This document shows, piece after piece, positions 17,301-27,909 of a DNA stretch of 64,000 nt. Source of the stretch: Salinisphaera shabanensis E1L3A (GTDB taxonomy: Bacteria; Pseudomonadota; Gammaproteobacteria; Nevskiales; Salinisphaeraceae); contig NZ_AFNV02000026.1 of assembly GCF_000215955.2 (NCBI RefSeq), forward strand, positions 1 through 64,000, given 5' to 3'. How positions within the stretch are numbered: the stretch's first letter is position 1; every line of letters starts with the position of its first letter. Under the pieces are notes generated by a model, which did not search any database, was not told the DNA's origin, and saw only the letters and a program-made list of their open reading frames with translations. The position numbers and the translations under genes are program-made.

Positions 17301-18352
17301 TCTCGGTATCAGCATTGAACGGCCACCTTGGTCACGGCGACTTACGGGGTGAATGTGGTGCAACCGATGAAGAGAAAGTTAATGGTTTAAGCGAAGTCTT
17401 CCCCGTAGATCTCGACGGCGATTTCATTACAGACTACATCTACGCTGGCGACCTGTATGGAAACGTATGGAAGTTCGACTTAACGAGTAGTTCATCAGAG
17501 AGCTGGAAGGTTGGCTTGGACGGCAAAGCGCTTTTCAAGGCCGTCGATGACGATGGGAACCGTCAGCCGATCACGTCTCAACCGCAGGTTGGGGTTCATC
17601 CTTACGGCAGCCGCTATGGTGTCATGGTTTATTTTGGCACGGGCAAGTATCTGGAAAGCAACGATCGCGATGCCGATACGGATGCCAGGAACACTTTTTA
17701 TGGTATCTGGGACTTGGATGTGTTCACGTTTAATGACGCGAATAACGGTCGGCCACTATTTTCGACCAGTCTAAAAAGCGAGATCCCGCGTTCACGCCTG
17801 CTTCGGCAAACGATCACTGAAACCATCGGTAGTAACGGCCAGACGTACCGGCTGGTCAGTGACAACCCGATCTTGTACCAAACCCAAAACGATAGTCGGA
17901 GCGATACAAGTCATCGTGGATGGTATATAAACCTGTCGCCCAATACGGGCGAAATGTCGGTCACCAATAGCCGCATAGAATCCAATACAATCGCTTTCAG
18001 TACGACAATTCCGAATACGGAAACATGTGCGGCGAGCGGCACAGGTTACTTCATGCTGCTCGATCGCCGGAACGGCGGTCGTACTGACTACCCGGCTTTT
18101 GACCTCAACGGCGACGGTCAACTGAACGTACCTAACGACACTGTTTCACGAACCGAAAATGGCAAAGACGTTAATGTGGGCGCCTCCGGCGTTCTCATCA
18201 AGCAAGGGATTCCTGGCGCCGCGTCGCATCAGCAGGACAAAGCAAACGGCAAGGCGTTCTACATCGTGCCGACATCCGATGGTTCGATCCGAACCGTAGC
18301 GACTCCACCCGATCCGGATCGTCGTCGCAGCTGGCGAGAGATCAGAAGATGA
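14381..18352 (+). CDS. pilY1: PilY1-type type IV pilus tip adhesin
   Basis: 1323 residues from the ATG at 14381, which begins a clear signal peptide ending AQA; longer in-frame readings overlap pilX. The N-terminal half holds a von Willebrand A-like domain with a MIDAS-like DDSGSM near residue 52. The C-terminal half is a beta-propeller with PMVYVGANDGMLHGFD and a calcium-loop motif DLDGDFITDYIYAGDLYGNV near 1009, the site that governs pilus extension and retraction in Pseudomonas. An unusual insert VTVCHRGNTKEISVSALNGH lies near 964. Two RGD triplets occur near 553 and 692. The protein caps the pilus and mediates attachment. It overlaps pilE by 4 bp. Confidence 0.93.
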   Translation: MKILGYPLHSAMLIAAISSWPGTSAQAASYLELSQEPLFAGTNAPPNVLVAVDDSGSMDLETLFPTDDGFLFWNDNANGTADSSGTFYNSGETYGYVFPFDQVQSGQSLTVPPIPGMAYVRSHEYNKSYFNPATTYEPWLGYDDSKSAEALNDPEENAGITNLTQTQAGTFDFRRGMTIPGSDGSSNITYTCVNESLSFLTYTPSAQEIRNGACSQTFFGIRYRLVASPGPSKPDEVVNSPARRQLTYFPATFFLKPGTSLPPEYGYKTTKIIQGKGPRAETLNGYEIKSDNFDSTAKYEKAIQNFANWFTYYRKRHLATRGGIVAAFEDIDDVRVGACTINNRRDLRTGSSNLTMLELNDSPTQANQASPREQFYSSVFNIDYTSNRGTPNREALKYLGSQLEGNRSIITAPCQRNFAILFTDGFSNPSTGHNVGNVDGNYGAPFADSREDTIADIAMRYYKELDVPVTSLLKVPEACKEENPPLELDCETDLHMTTFGVTLNQSGTLFNTENQGNPYANPGNWPRWKWPDVNSGGRSKKQIDDLWHATINTRGDLLNATTPKDIASKFTTALQRILGEQGSATSLSLNSPNLTGDSVGYQAGFTSGAWTGELKALPQLSNGAFDDPLWEASSALSDPASDNYRAPKDRVILTSKRSNCGNGNNNLTPAPFRFDSLKNGCKPLSQDEVDYLRGDRTNERANNGDLRNRYSNILGDIVNSSPLYVGPPNRVRYPYDWNDLLRNGNERTIEDIAGPYTDFQNGGFAEAAKNRIPMVYVGANDGMLHGFDARTGEERLAYVPGSLTDELGQLTRPDYLHRYFVDGTPASGDVVINTGSGRQWRTVLVGALGAGGRSVYALDVTDPAAFSENNPGQTVLWEFQDDELGNVVGQPSIVRLHNGRWAAVFGNGYNSERGSAQLFIVDIETGDLLRKIDTFARPGSAPDICELASTVDPSCNNGSAAKVTVCHRGNTKEISVSALNGHLGHGDLRGECGATDEEKVNGLSEVFPVDLDGDFITDYIYAGDLYGNVWKFDLTSSSSESWKVGLDGKALFKAVDDDGNRQPITSQPQVGVHPYGSRYGVMVYFGTGKYLESNDRDADTDARNTFYGIWDLDVFTFNDANNGRPLFSTSLKSEIPRSRLLRQTITETIGSNGQTYRLVSDNPILYQTQNDSRSDTSHRGWYINLSPNTGEMSVTNSRIESNTIAFSTTIPNTETCAASGTGYFMLLDRRNGGRTDYPAFDLNGDGQLNVPNDTVSRTENGKDVNVGASGVLIKQGIPGAASHQQDKANGKAFYIVPTSDGSIRTVATPPDPDRRRSWREIRR

Positions 18353-18762
18353 CCATGAAAAAAATAGCCGGCTTCACGCTCATCGAATTGATGATCACGG
18401 TAGCGATCGTCGGCATTCTCGCCGCGATCGCCTACCCCTCTTATCTCAATCAAATGCGCCAGTCACGGCGTGCGGATGCGCAAAGTGCCCTGCTGCAAGC
18501 TGCCAATCGACAGGAGCGTTTTTATACGACGCAGTACACCTACGCGAACAATCTTGGCGACCTCGGCATGCCCGCCGAAACAGAAAACGAAGCCTATACG
18601 CTCGCTGTGGACAGCGGCGACGGAGACGGTTTTGCGATATCCGCGAATGCACAAGGTGACCAGACTAATGACGACTGCGCGACCTTGACGATCAACGAGC
18701 GTGGCGAAAAAACGGCAAATGGCACAGGGGCCGACACGGCGACCAGCCAACAGTGCTGGTAA
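18349..18762 (+). CDS. pilE: type IV pilin-like minor pilin PilE
   Basis: 137 residues with a very short leader and IAGFTLIELMITVAIVGILAAIAYPSY, a perfect class III prepilin signal with Glu at +5. RRADAQSALLQAANRQERFY is the typical PilE continuation, and a C-terminal Cys pair (CATLTINERG and QQCW) would form the disulfide loop. As last gene of the fimT-pilE operon it is a minor pilin of the tip complex rather than the major subunit. It overlaps pilY1 by 4 bp. Confidence 0.9.
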   Translation: MTMKKIAGFTLIELMITVAIVGILAAIAYPSYLNQMRQSRRADAQSALLQAANRQERFYTTQYTYANNLGDLGMPAETENEAYTLAVDSGDGDGFAISANAQGDQTNDDCATLTINERGEKTANGTGADTATSQQCW

Positions 18763-19196
18763 GACTTTCCTGCCGCGCATTGACCCGAATCGAAGCTTGA
18801 CCAAGAGGCTGGCCAGGGGCGTGTCGTTACGCCAGCATTGGGACTAATCGGGAATGATCTTGCCGGAGAGTGAGAAACTTGGCTCGCGAGAGGCCAACGG
18901 CGTGCTCCCTCAGGCAAAGCCCATCCCTGTCCATACCAAGCCGATTGGGCTCGCTAGGGCCCTGACAGCGGCATTCGGGTCCAACTCATAGGCATCCAGT
19001 AGACAAACACGGGTCAATAGCAGCGTCCTGTGCTCCGGTCGCGACGGCCGAGCCCTTCAGGCCGTAAGCCCTAAAGAAAACCCGGCGCGATATCCTGGCT
19101 AAAAGCGTCAGCGACAACAACGTTGACAATGCAGTTCGGACAGACGAGCCAAACGTCGACTCTCGCCACCACTCATCAGCGATCCGAGCGGCGCCT
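18763..19196. other. intergenic region between convergent pilE and lspA
   Basis: 434 bp with no convincing gene on either strand. I saw no strong hairpin followed by a T-run, although both flanking genes end here. Confidence 0.4.
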
Positions 19197-19706
19197 TCAG
19201 TAACGCCGCGGGCGCAACATATCGACGCCCATGAGAATCGCGCCCAGCACGATCGCGCTGTCGGCCACGTTGAATGCAGGGTAATGCCAGCCCTGGATAT
19301 GGAAATCCACGAAATCGACAACGAATCCACGCGCAGCGCGATCGATCGCATTACCTAGTGCGCCGCCCAGGATAAGAGCCAGCGACGCGGCAACCAGCCG
19401 CTCCCCGTGCGGGTGCCGTCGCATCCAAACCAGAATACCAACCGCAACTGCCACAGCCAGCGCAACGAAGAACCAAGGCGTTGCCCCGGCGAAAATACTG
19501 AACGCCGCACCGGTGTTGTGCATTAGCGTCAAATTGAGCCAGCTGAACAGCGGGATGCGATCGAACAGATCGAGATTGTTCACGACCAGCTGCTTGGTGA
19601 TCTGGTCGGCCGCGATCACGAGCGCCGATAGCCAAAGCCAGTGGACGTTCTGCAGCTGAAAGCCGCGCTCGTCCGGCGCACTGGTCTTGTCCGTGGATAG
19701 CGTCAT
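19197..19706 (-). CDS. lspA: lipoprotein signal peptidase (signal peptidase II)
   Basis: 169 residues with four transmembrane helices. The conserved blocks are present: AADQITKQL, MHNTGAAFSIF, LGGALGNAIDRAARGFVVDFVDF and FNVADSAI. The aspartyl dyad is probably D131 (VVD) and D149 (VAD). The enzyme removes the signal peptide from diacylglyceryl-modified prolipoproteins in the inner membrane. It overlaps ribF by 4 bp, the usual ribF-lspA linkage in proteobacteria, and both follow murJ. Confidence 0.95.
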   Translation of the reverse strand: MTLSTDKTSAPDERGFQLQNVHWLWLSALVIAADQITKQLVVNNLDLFDRIPLFSWLNLTLMHNTGAAFSIFAGATPWFFVALAVAVAVGILVWMRRHPHGERLVAASLALILGGALGNAIDRAARGFVVDFVDFHIQGWHYPAFNVADSAIVLGAILMGVDMLRPRRY

Positions 19707-20641
19707 GTGGATTCGGGCTCTTGCAGATGCGAGCGCACGCTAGCGACATCGCGATGCATCTGGGCGGTCAACGCGTCGAGCGAGTCGTAACGCTCTTCCG
19801 CACGAATGAACGCTTCGAAGGATACGTCAATCCGTTGGCCGTATAAATCGCCTTCGAAATCGAGCACGAACACCTCGAGCAATGGCTCTCGCCCATTAAC
19901 AGTCGGCCGTACGCCAAAACTCGCAGCACCGGCGCGTCGTACGCCGTCAGCCATATAGACCCATACGGCATACACGCCATACCGCGGTGCCGGTTTCCGT
20001 GCCAGACGAATATTGGCCGTCGGAAAACCCAGTGTGCGGCCCAGACGCTTGCCGGCGACAACACGCCCACTCACCCAGTAAGCATGACCCAGCAAACGCT
20101 TGGCATGCGCGACCTCGCCGGCCGCAAGCGCATCGCGCACGCGGGTTGAACTCACGCGTGCGCCATCGACCTGGACATCGGGCAACGGCGCGATTTCGAT
20201 ATCCCGGTCGTGCGCAAACGCGCGCAGTGTCTCGATGTCGCCCGCGCGCTTCTGGCCGAAGCGAAAATCCTCGCCCACCAGTACGTAATACGCATTCAGG
20301 CGCGCGGCGATCAGCTCATCGAGAAACGCATGGGGCGACAAGCTTGCGAAGGCCGCATCGAAACGCGCCCAGGCGAATATATCGACGCCCAAAGACTGGG
20401 CCATACGCATCTTCTCGCGTGGCGACGACAGCCGTGCCGGCGCGTTTTCGGGCGAAAAGAACTCGCGCGGCATGGGTTCGAAGCTCATGAGCACGCTGGG
20501 GACACCCAACGCCCGTGCGCGCTCGCGCACCTGCTCGACGATCGCTTGGTGGCCCAGGTGCAAGCCATCGAAGTTGCCGATGGTAAGCGTGCAGCCGCTC
20601 TCAAGCGCGCGCATGCGGCGAACACAGCGAATGACACGCAT
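19703..20641 (-). CDS. ribF: bifunctional riboflavin kinase / FAD synthetase RibF
   Basis: 312 residues from the ATG at 20641, placed 2 bp after the murJ stop; a much longer in-frame extension lies inside murJ and is an artefact. The N-terminal nucleotidyltransferase domain shows TIGNFDGLHLGHQAIV (about 21-36) and DFRFGQKRAGD; the C-terminal kinase domain shows GKRLGRTLGFPTANI and a YGVYAVWV segment. The enzyme phosphorylates riboflavin to FMN and adenylates FMN to FAD. It sits in a tight murJ-ribF-lspA unit. Confidence 0.95.
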   Translation of the reverse strand: MRVIRCVRRMRALESGCTLTIGNFDGLHLGHQAIVEQVRERARALGVPSVLMSFEPMPREFFSPENAPARLSSPREKMRMAQSLGVDIFAWARFDAAFASLSPHAFLDELIAARLNAYYVLVGEDFRFGQKRAGDIETLRAFAHDRDIEIAPLPDVQVDGARVSSTRVRDALAAGEVAHAKRLLGHAYWVSGRVVAGKRLGRTLGFPTANIRLARKPAPRYGVYAVWVYMADGVRRAGAASFGVRPTVNGREPLLEVFVLDFEGDLYGQRIDVSFEAFIRAEERYDSLDALTAQMHRDVASVRSHLQEPEST

Positions 20642-20643
20642 GT

Positions 20644-22209
20644 TCAGGCCGACTCGCGGATGATGAACTGGCGCGGTCGTACGCCTAATAATGCGAGCAC
20701 GAGGAAATACACGCCGATCCCTGCACCAATCCAGATTAACAGCCATTCCACACGCGCCAATACGCCTCGTGCAACCCATACCGGCAAATCTGCCGCACCG
20801 ATCCACAGCACACCGCCCATGGCGATACAGCCGGCCGTGACTTGCAGCATCAGACGGCGCCAGGCCGCACTCGGGCGGTACACGTCGGCTTTGCGTAGAT
20901 AGCGGTAAAGCAATCCGGCGTTGATGAATGCGCCCAACGAGGTCGCAAGCGCCAGGCCCGCATGCGGCGCCGGCCAGCCCATGAACGTGAACAGGCCGAC
21001 AAAGGAAAGATTCATGATCATCGCGCCAATGAGCGATATCACACCGCAACGTACCGGCGTACGCGAATCTTCACGCGAGAAAAAGCCGGTAACCAACACC
21101 TTAACCAACGAAAACCCCATGAATCCCAACGCATAGGCCATCAACGCATACTGACTCATCAGCGCATCATGGCCGTCGAACGAGTGATAATTGAACAATG
21201 TCGTAACCAGCGGCCCGGCCAGCACGAACATACCCACCATCGCCGGCAAGCCGACGACCATCAGTAGGCGCAGCGCCCAGTCCAGCGTATCCGAAAATTC
21301 GCGAGATGACTGGCTCGCATGACGCGCGGATAGACTCGGCAAGATCACGGTCGCGATCGCAATGGAGAATACGCCCAACGGGAATTCCATCAGCCGATCC
21401 GCGTAATACAGCCAGCTTACGCTGCCCGCGGCCAGCAGTGAGGCTATCACCGTATCGAGCAACAGGTTGAGCTGGGCCACCGACGAACCGAACAGAATCG
21501 GCAGCATCAGCGACAAGATGCGCCGCACCTCCGGCTCCGACCAGCCCCAGCGCGGGCGCGGCAGCCGGTCGATCTGCAACAAAAACGGCACCTGGAACGC
21601 CAGCTGCACGATTCCCGCGATCAAAACACCGATTGCAAGCGCCATTTCCGGACGCGGGAAATACGGTGCGAGGCCGATGGCCGCGCCGATCAGGCAAACG
21701 TTAAGCAATACCGGCGTAAAAGCCGGAATGCTGAAACGCCCGTAGGTATTGAGAATACCGCCGGCCAGCGCGGTTAACGAAATGAACAGCAGGTACGGAA
21801 AAGTCAGCCGCAGCAGATCGACAGCGAGCTCGAACTGTTCCGGTTGATTCGCGAAACCGGGCGCGAACAGATAGATCAGCAACGGCGCGGCGAGGACGCC
21901 GACCACCGTAATCCCCACAAGAATCAAACCCAGCGTACCCGCGACCACATCGATCAGATGCTGCACGTCGCGGCCGGTATCTTTGCTCTTTGTCGCCGAC
22001 AGCACGGGCACGAAAGACTGCGCGAACGCGCCTTCGGCAAACAGGCGCCGCATGAAATTCGGGATCTTGAACGCAACCAGAAACGCGTCCATACCGACGC
22101 CCGCGCCGAAGATGACCGCGAAGATCACATCGCGCAGAAACCCGAGCACGCGCGACAACAGCGTCATCACGCCGACCGTACTCGTGGATCGCGCCAGCGA
22201 CGAAGCCAT
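20644..22209 (-). CDS. murJ: lipid II flippase MurJ
   Basis: 521 residues with about 14 hydrophobic helices, the standard size. The MviN/MurJ signature is clear at the start: STVGVMTLLSRVLGFLRDVIFAVIFG and FKIPNFMRRLFAEGAFAQSFVPVL, which includes the conserved Arg and charged residues of the central cavity. MurJ moves lipid II across the inner membrane for peptidoglycan synthesis. It is transcribed divergently from rpsT, a conserved gammaproteobacterial arrangement, and is followed by ribF after 2 bp. Confidence 0.96.
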   Translation of the reverse strand: MASSLARSTSTVGVMTLLSRVLGFLRDVIFAVIFGAGVGMDAFLVAFKIPNFMRRLFAEGAFAQSFVPVLSATKSKDTGRDVQHLIDVVAGTLGLILVGITVVGVLAAPLLIYLFAPGFANQPEQFELAVDLLRLTFPYLLFISLTALAGGILNTYGRFSIPAFTPVLLNVCLIGAAIGLAPYFPRPEMALAIGVLIAGIVQLAFQVPFLLQIDRLPRPRWGWSEPEVRRILSLMLPILFGSSVAQLNLLLDTVIASLLAAGSVSWLYYADRLMEFPLGVFSIAIATVILPSLSARHASQSSREFSDTLDWALRLLMVVGLPAMVGMFVLAGPLVTTLFNYHSFDGHDALMSQYALMAYALGFMGFSLVKVLVTGFFSREDSRTPVRCGVISLIGAMIMNLSFVGLFTFMGWPAPHAGLALATSLGAFINAGLLYRYLRKADVYRPSAAWRRLMLQVTAGCIAMGGVLWIGAADLPVWVARGVLARVEWLLIWIGAGIGVYFLVLALLGVRPRQFIIRESA

Positions 22210-22451
22210 GGATATCCTGTAAAAGCGCCAAAGTGCGGCGCACTATAGCGGGATTGCAGAATTCTTTGAAAGCGAACCGAGTGCGCCGCGCCGCATACAC
22301 ACTGGTGCAGCCCTTTTGCGGGCTGACATCGCCCCACCTTTCGGGCGACGATGGCGGGTCTGCTGTGCGGTAGCGGTTGACAAACACCGCGCGAATAACA
22401 ATAATCGCGCGCCTGACAACCTTACATTCAACGATTTCGAGGAGCCGCTCA

Positions 22452-22721
22452 GTGGCGAACTCTCCGCAAGCCCGCAAGCGCGCCGTACAGGCCGTTACCC
22501 GTCGTGAACGCAACATGGCGCAGCGCTCGCTCGTGCGCACCCATATCAAGAAGGTGCAGAAAGCCATCGCCGCCGGCAGCGAAGCCGATGCGCGTGCTGC
22601 TTTCCAGGCCGCGGTACCGGTGATCGATCGCATGGCCGGCAAGGGCCAGATCCATCGCAACAAGGCGGCACGCCACAAGTCGCGTCTGAACGCGCAGATC
22701 AAGGCGCTGGCCAGCGCCTGA
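22452..22721 (+). CDS. rpsT: 30S ribosomal protein S20
   Basis: 89 residues from the GTG at 22452, preceded by GAGGAG about 8 bp upstream; a longer in-frame reading from 22377 is not expected for S20. The start reads (M)ANSPQARKRAVQA and the core HIHRNKAARHKSRLN-type stretch (QIHRNKAARHKSRLNAQIK) matches S20. The protein binds 16S rRNA early in 30S assembly. The non-ATG start is of note because in E. coli rpsT the weak UUG start is part of autoregulation. A strong terminator follows. Confidence 0.96.
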   Translation: MANSPQARKRAVQAVTRRERNMAQRSLVRTHIKKVQKAIAAGSEADARAAFQAAVPVIDRMAGKGQIHRNKAARHKSRLNAQIKALASA

Positions 22722-22751
22722 TGGCCGACACCAAGCCTTTAACGGTTTGAT

Positions 22752-22783
22752 AAAAAAAGCCCGCTCCAAGCGGGCTTTTTTTA
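22752..22783 (+). terminator. Rho-independent terminator of rpsT
   Basis: A GC-rich hairpin (AGCCCGC, loop TCCAA, GCGGGCT) is followed by a run of T and preceded by a run of A, so it may work in both directions. It lies 30 bp after rpsT. Confidence 0.93.
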
Positions 22784-23057
22784 TGGGGGAGGTAAACGAT
22801 AGTGCGCTATCTCGAGGCACCCCCAACGAACCCCGAGTCGGGCCGATATAGTCGAGACTAACGCTGATCGCGCAGCGTATAAGCTGAGTTCACGGGCCGT
22901 GGCGCGGCGCGACATATCAATGGTGGCGAGCCGCATACGCGGCGTATAGCCGGCGGCATCGCCGAAGGTCTATCGTGAATTCGGGTGCTAAGCGTATCTC
23001 AGCAGCCCGCAGAATGCGCCGATGGCGGACCCGCATTTCAGCGGGATGTTCGCTGAT

Positions 23058-25320
<2,263 letters not shown>

Positions 25321-25337
25321 CTACCCTATTCTCGGAC

Positions 25338-25371
25338 AAAAAAAAGCCCCGCGCTCGGCGAGGCCTTTTTT
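25338..25371 (-). terminator. terminator between rpmA and obgE
   Basis: On the minus strand a hairpin (GCCTCGC, loop CGAG, GCGGGGC with one G-T pair) is followed by eight T. It may attenuate read-through from rplU-rpmA into obgE. Confidence 0.85.
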
Positions 25372-25390
25372 GCGACGTACGCGCGGTTCG

Positions 25391-25651
25391 TTACTCTACG
25401 GCTTCGATCGAGACGAACTTGCGGTTACGCGGGCCCTTGACAGCAAAATTGACGATGCCGTCGGTGCTGGCATACAGCGTGTAATCACGGCCCGTGCCCA
25501 CATTATCGCCGGCATGGAACGAATTGCCACGCTGGCGAACGATAATGTTGCCTGCCTTGACTTTCTGGCCACCGAATTTTTTAACGCCTAAGCGTTTCGA
25601 TTCGGAATCGCGACCGTTGCGGGTACTGCCGCCTGCCTTTTTATGTGCCAT
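25391..25651 (-). CDS. rpmA: 50S ribosomal protein L27
   Basis: 86 residues starting [16 protein letters not shown], the invariant L27 N-terminus that reaches the peptidyl transferase centre. GNIIVRQRG and [15 protein letters not shown] follow as expected. Length matches E. coli L27 (85). It lies 65 bp downstream of rplU in the conserved rplU-rpmA operon. Confidence 0.98.
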   Translation of the reverse strand: MAHKKAGGSTRNGRDSESKRLGVKKFGGQKVKAGNIIVRQRGNSFHAGDNVGTGRDYTLYASTDGIVNFAVKGPRNRKFVSIEAVE

Positions 25652-25716
25652 GAGTGCTTTCCTCTAACCTGATCTGCTGAGCCTAGCGCGGATAAGCGCT
25701 ACAAGTCATCCGGCGC

Positions 25717-26031
25717 TCAAGCGCCCGGGATCGACTTGATCTTGAGCTGGGTGTAGTGCTGACGGTGTCCATGAGTACGGCGATATTTCTTGCGCCGTTT
25801 GAACTTGATCACTTGGATTTTATCGGCGCGGGCATGCGTCATGACCTCGGCCGATACCGCCTTACCTTCGAGCAAAGGCGTGCCAATCTGAACGTCGTCG
25901 CCGTCCGAGATCAAGAGCACGTCGCTCAGATCGATGGTGCTGCCGGCTTCCACATCCAGCTTTTCGACGCGCAGAATATCGCCTTCTGCTACTCTGTACT
26001 GCTTACCGCCGGTGCGTATAACCGCGTGCAT
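25717..26031 (-). CDS. rplU: 50S ribosomal protein L21
   Basis: 104 residues from the ATG at 26031, which follows GGAG by 5 bp; the in-frame GTG two codons upstream abuts that box and is less likely. MHAVIRTGGKQYRVAEGD and KVIKFKRRKKYRRTHGHRQ-type sequence are diagnostic of L21, which binds 23S rRNA. It heads the rplU-rpmA operon and is divergent from ispB, the common gammaproteobacterial arrangement. Confidence 0.97.
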   Translation of the reverse strand: MHAVIRTGGKQYRVAEGDILRVEKLDVEAGSTIDLSDVLLISDGDDVQIGTPLLEGKAVSAEVMTHARADKIQVIKFKRRKKYRRTHGHRQHYTQLKIKSIPGA

Positions 26032-26194
26032 GACCACTCCACATCGCGTAAAAACAAGGGCTCGTGCCCGTTTGAAGAGCGCGAATGATACGTTCTAGAA
26101 CCCCACCGGTCAACGACTGGATACTACAGACAGCGTTCTTGACAGCAAACGGACACGCGCCTAAGTTTGCCCCTGTTTTCTCAGCCCCTGCCCC

Positions 26195-27163
26195 ATGAGT
26201 ATCCAGCCGCTTCTCAAGCCGGTCGATGATGATATGCGCGCGGTCGATGCGCTGATTCGCGCACGTCTGAATTCCGATGTCATTCTCATCAACACGCTGG
26301 GCGAATACATCATTTCCAGCGGCGGCAAGCGGCTGCGCCCGGCGCTCGTGCTCTTGGCCGCACGTGCAAGCGGCTATACCGGGCAGCAGCATCACCTGCT
26401 CGCGGCCATTATCGAATTTATACACACGGCAACGCTGCTCCATGACGATGTGGTGGACGAATCGACCATGCGCCGTGGCCAGCAGACGGCCAATACCGTA
26501 TGGGGCAACGATGCTAGCGTATTGACCGGCGATTTCCTTTACTCGCGCGCTTTTCAAATGATGATCGAGCTCGAAAGCTTCGACGTCATGCGCGTGCTGG
26601 CCGACGCGACGAACCGCATCGCCGAGGGCGAGGTTATGCAGTTGATGTACGCCCATAACCCCGATCTTGCCGAATCCGACTATCTGGAAGTCGTGGATCG
26701 AAAGACCGCAAGCCTGTTTTCAGCAGGCTGCCGTCTCGCGGCGCAACTGGGCGGCTGCAGCGTCGAGCAGCAACAGGCGATGGCCGACTATGGGCGTCAT
26801 TTGGGCGTGGCGTTTCAGGTCATCGACGACGCACTCGACTACGGTCGCGGCGATGGTAACTACGGCAAGAACGTCGGCGACGATCTCGCCGAAGGCAAGG
26901 CCACCCTGCCCGTGATCCATGCTTTGGCCTGTCTCGACGCGGATACGGCCGCCCCCATTCGAGCGGCGGTTCGCGATGGAAACCTCGATGCGATGGATTC
27001 GATCATGAAAGCGATTGAATCCACTCAAGCGATGGAATACACTTGCCGCCGCGCTGAGGAGGAGGCCGCCAAGGCCATCGCCGCACTCAGCGCTTTCGAG
27101 GAGTCCGAAGCGAAGCGAGGACTTGTCGAGCTAGCCGAGTTCTCGGCCCAGCGACGACATTAA
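26195..27163 (+). CDS. ispB: octaprenyl diphosphate synthase IspB
   Basis: 322 residues. The trans-isoprenyl diphosphate synthase motifs are present: GGKRLRPALVLL, the first aspartate-rich motif LHDDVVD (about 87-93) followed by RRGQQTAN, and the second VIDDALDYGR (about 209-218). The enzyme makes the polyprenyl side chain of ubiquinone; chain length (C40 or similar) cannot be read from sequence. It is divergent from rplU and ends 2 bp before the tRNA-Pro gene, with which it may share a transcript. Confidence 0.94.
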   Translation: MSIQPLLKPVDDDMRAVDALIRARLNSDVILINTLGEYIISSGGKRLRPALVLLAARASGYTGQQHHLLAAIIEFIHTATLLHDDVVDESTMRRGQQTANTVWGNDASVLTGDFLYSRAFQMMIELESFDVMRVLADATNRIAEGEVMQLMYAHNPDLAESDYLEVVDRKTASLFSAGCRLAAQLGGCSVEQQQAMADYGRHLGVAFQVIDDALDYGRGDGNYGKNVGDDLAEGKATLPVIHALACLDADTAAPIRAAVRDGNLDAMDSIMKAIESTQAMEYTCRRAEEEAAKAIAALSAFEESEAKRGLVELAEFSAQRRH

Positions 27164-27165
27164 AT

Positions 27166-27242
27166 CGGAGTATAGCTCAGCTTGGTAGAGCGCCACCTTC
27201 GGGAGGTGGAGGTCGTAGGTTCAAATCCTGCTACTCCGACCA
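27166..27242 (+). tRNA. tRNA-Pro (anticodon CGG)
   Basis: 77 nt including encoded CCA. The acceptor stem pairs CGGAGTA with TACTCCG, the D arm is AGCTCAGCTTGGTAGAGC, the anticodon stem CCACC/GGTGG encloses the loop TTCGGGA with anticodon CGG, and the T arm carries GTTCAAATC. A strong terminator follows. Its 3' end is a likely integration site, as the accessory genes begin right after it. Confidence 0.97.
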
Positions 27243-27250
27243 TACAAAAC

Positions 27251-27285
27251 AAGGGCTTAGGCGAATCGCCTAAGCCCTTTTATTT
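27251..27285 (+). terminator. Rho-independent terminator after tRNA-Pro
   Basis: A near-perfect 13 bp stem (AAGGGCTTAGGCG with CGCCTAAGCCCTT, loop AAT) is followed by TTATTTT. It closes the ispB/tRNA-Pro unit. Confidence 0.93.
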
Positions 27286-27309
27286 TGCCTAAGTGTCGGG
27301 TAAGTGCCG

Positions 27310-27825
27310 TTAGAGTGGCACATCTGCTTTCACTTGCCGGGCGAACTGGTCTATTTGCGTAATCGCCCGACCGGCTTTTTCTCTCACTTCGGCCTTACTA
27401 ATAGCCCGCTCGTCTGGGTTGTCGCTGCTTTGTGCGACTCGTATGGCCTCTATATACGCGTCCACGTGTCGTTCTGCTGCCTCACGCGTAGCTTTGAAGG
27501 TTTCGCTAAGCGACTCCCTGAAATAAAGTTCTACAAGCATCTCCAGTTCAAACAGCGGAGGCACTTCCCGACCTGAGCGAGGCTTCGGGGCGACGTTGCG
27601 CGTCAACATGAATATTGCATTCGCCAATTGGGTGTTCACATCTCGGCGAAGTTTTAATGCTGCAAGATACAGCCTCTCGAGTCTGTCCCGCGTGCGTTCT
27701 TCTAAGGCGCTCTGAGCTTGGTGGTTTAATTCGGAATCGGATCGTTGATTCGCAGCCCGAAGGGTAAGCCACGAAGTTGCCAGCATCCCGACTACAGTGA
27801 AAAGCGAACTAAGCACCGCCTCCAT
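27310..27825 (-). CDS. hypothetical membrane-anchored coiled-coil protein
   Basis: 171 residues from the ATG at 27825, preceded by AGGGAGG at good spacing. One N-terminal transmembrane helix (about 2-25) is followed by a long charged helical region (ALEERTRDRLERLYLAALKLRRD) likely to be coiled coil, with no cysteines or catalytic motif. No family recognised. It is the first gene after tRNA-Pro in an accessory block, and its codon use is less GC-rich than the housekeeping neighbours, fitting acquired DNA. Function unknown. Confidence 0.65.
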   Translation of the reverse strand: MEAVLSSLFTVVGMLATSWLTLRAANQRSDSELNHQAQSALEERTRDRLERLYLAALKLRRDVNTQLANAIFMLTRNVAPKPRSGREVPPLFELEMLVELYFRESLSETFKATREAAERHVDAYIEAIRVAQSSDNPDERAISKAEVREKAGRAITQIDQFARQVKADVPL

Positions 27826-27909
27826 GCACCCTCCCTTTCGCAAAATACCTAACAGACCTGCGAGTCTAGTATTACGTCTACTTCAGTGAAACTGTTCAAG
27901 TTGCGCGAG

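Noticed and set aside
20642-21049. Upstream extension of the ribF frame
   Set aside because: It lies entirely inside murJ on the same strand in another frame and has no RibF homology; the ATG at 20641 fits the family length.
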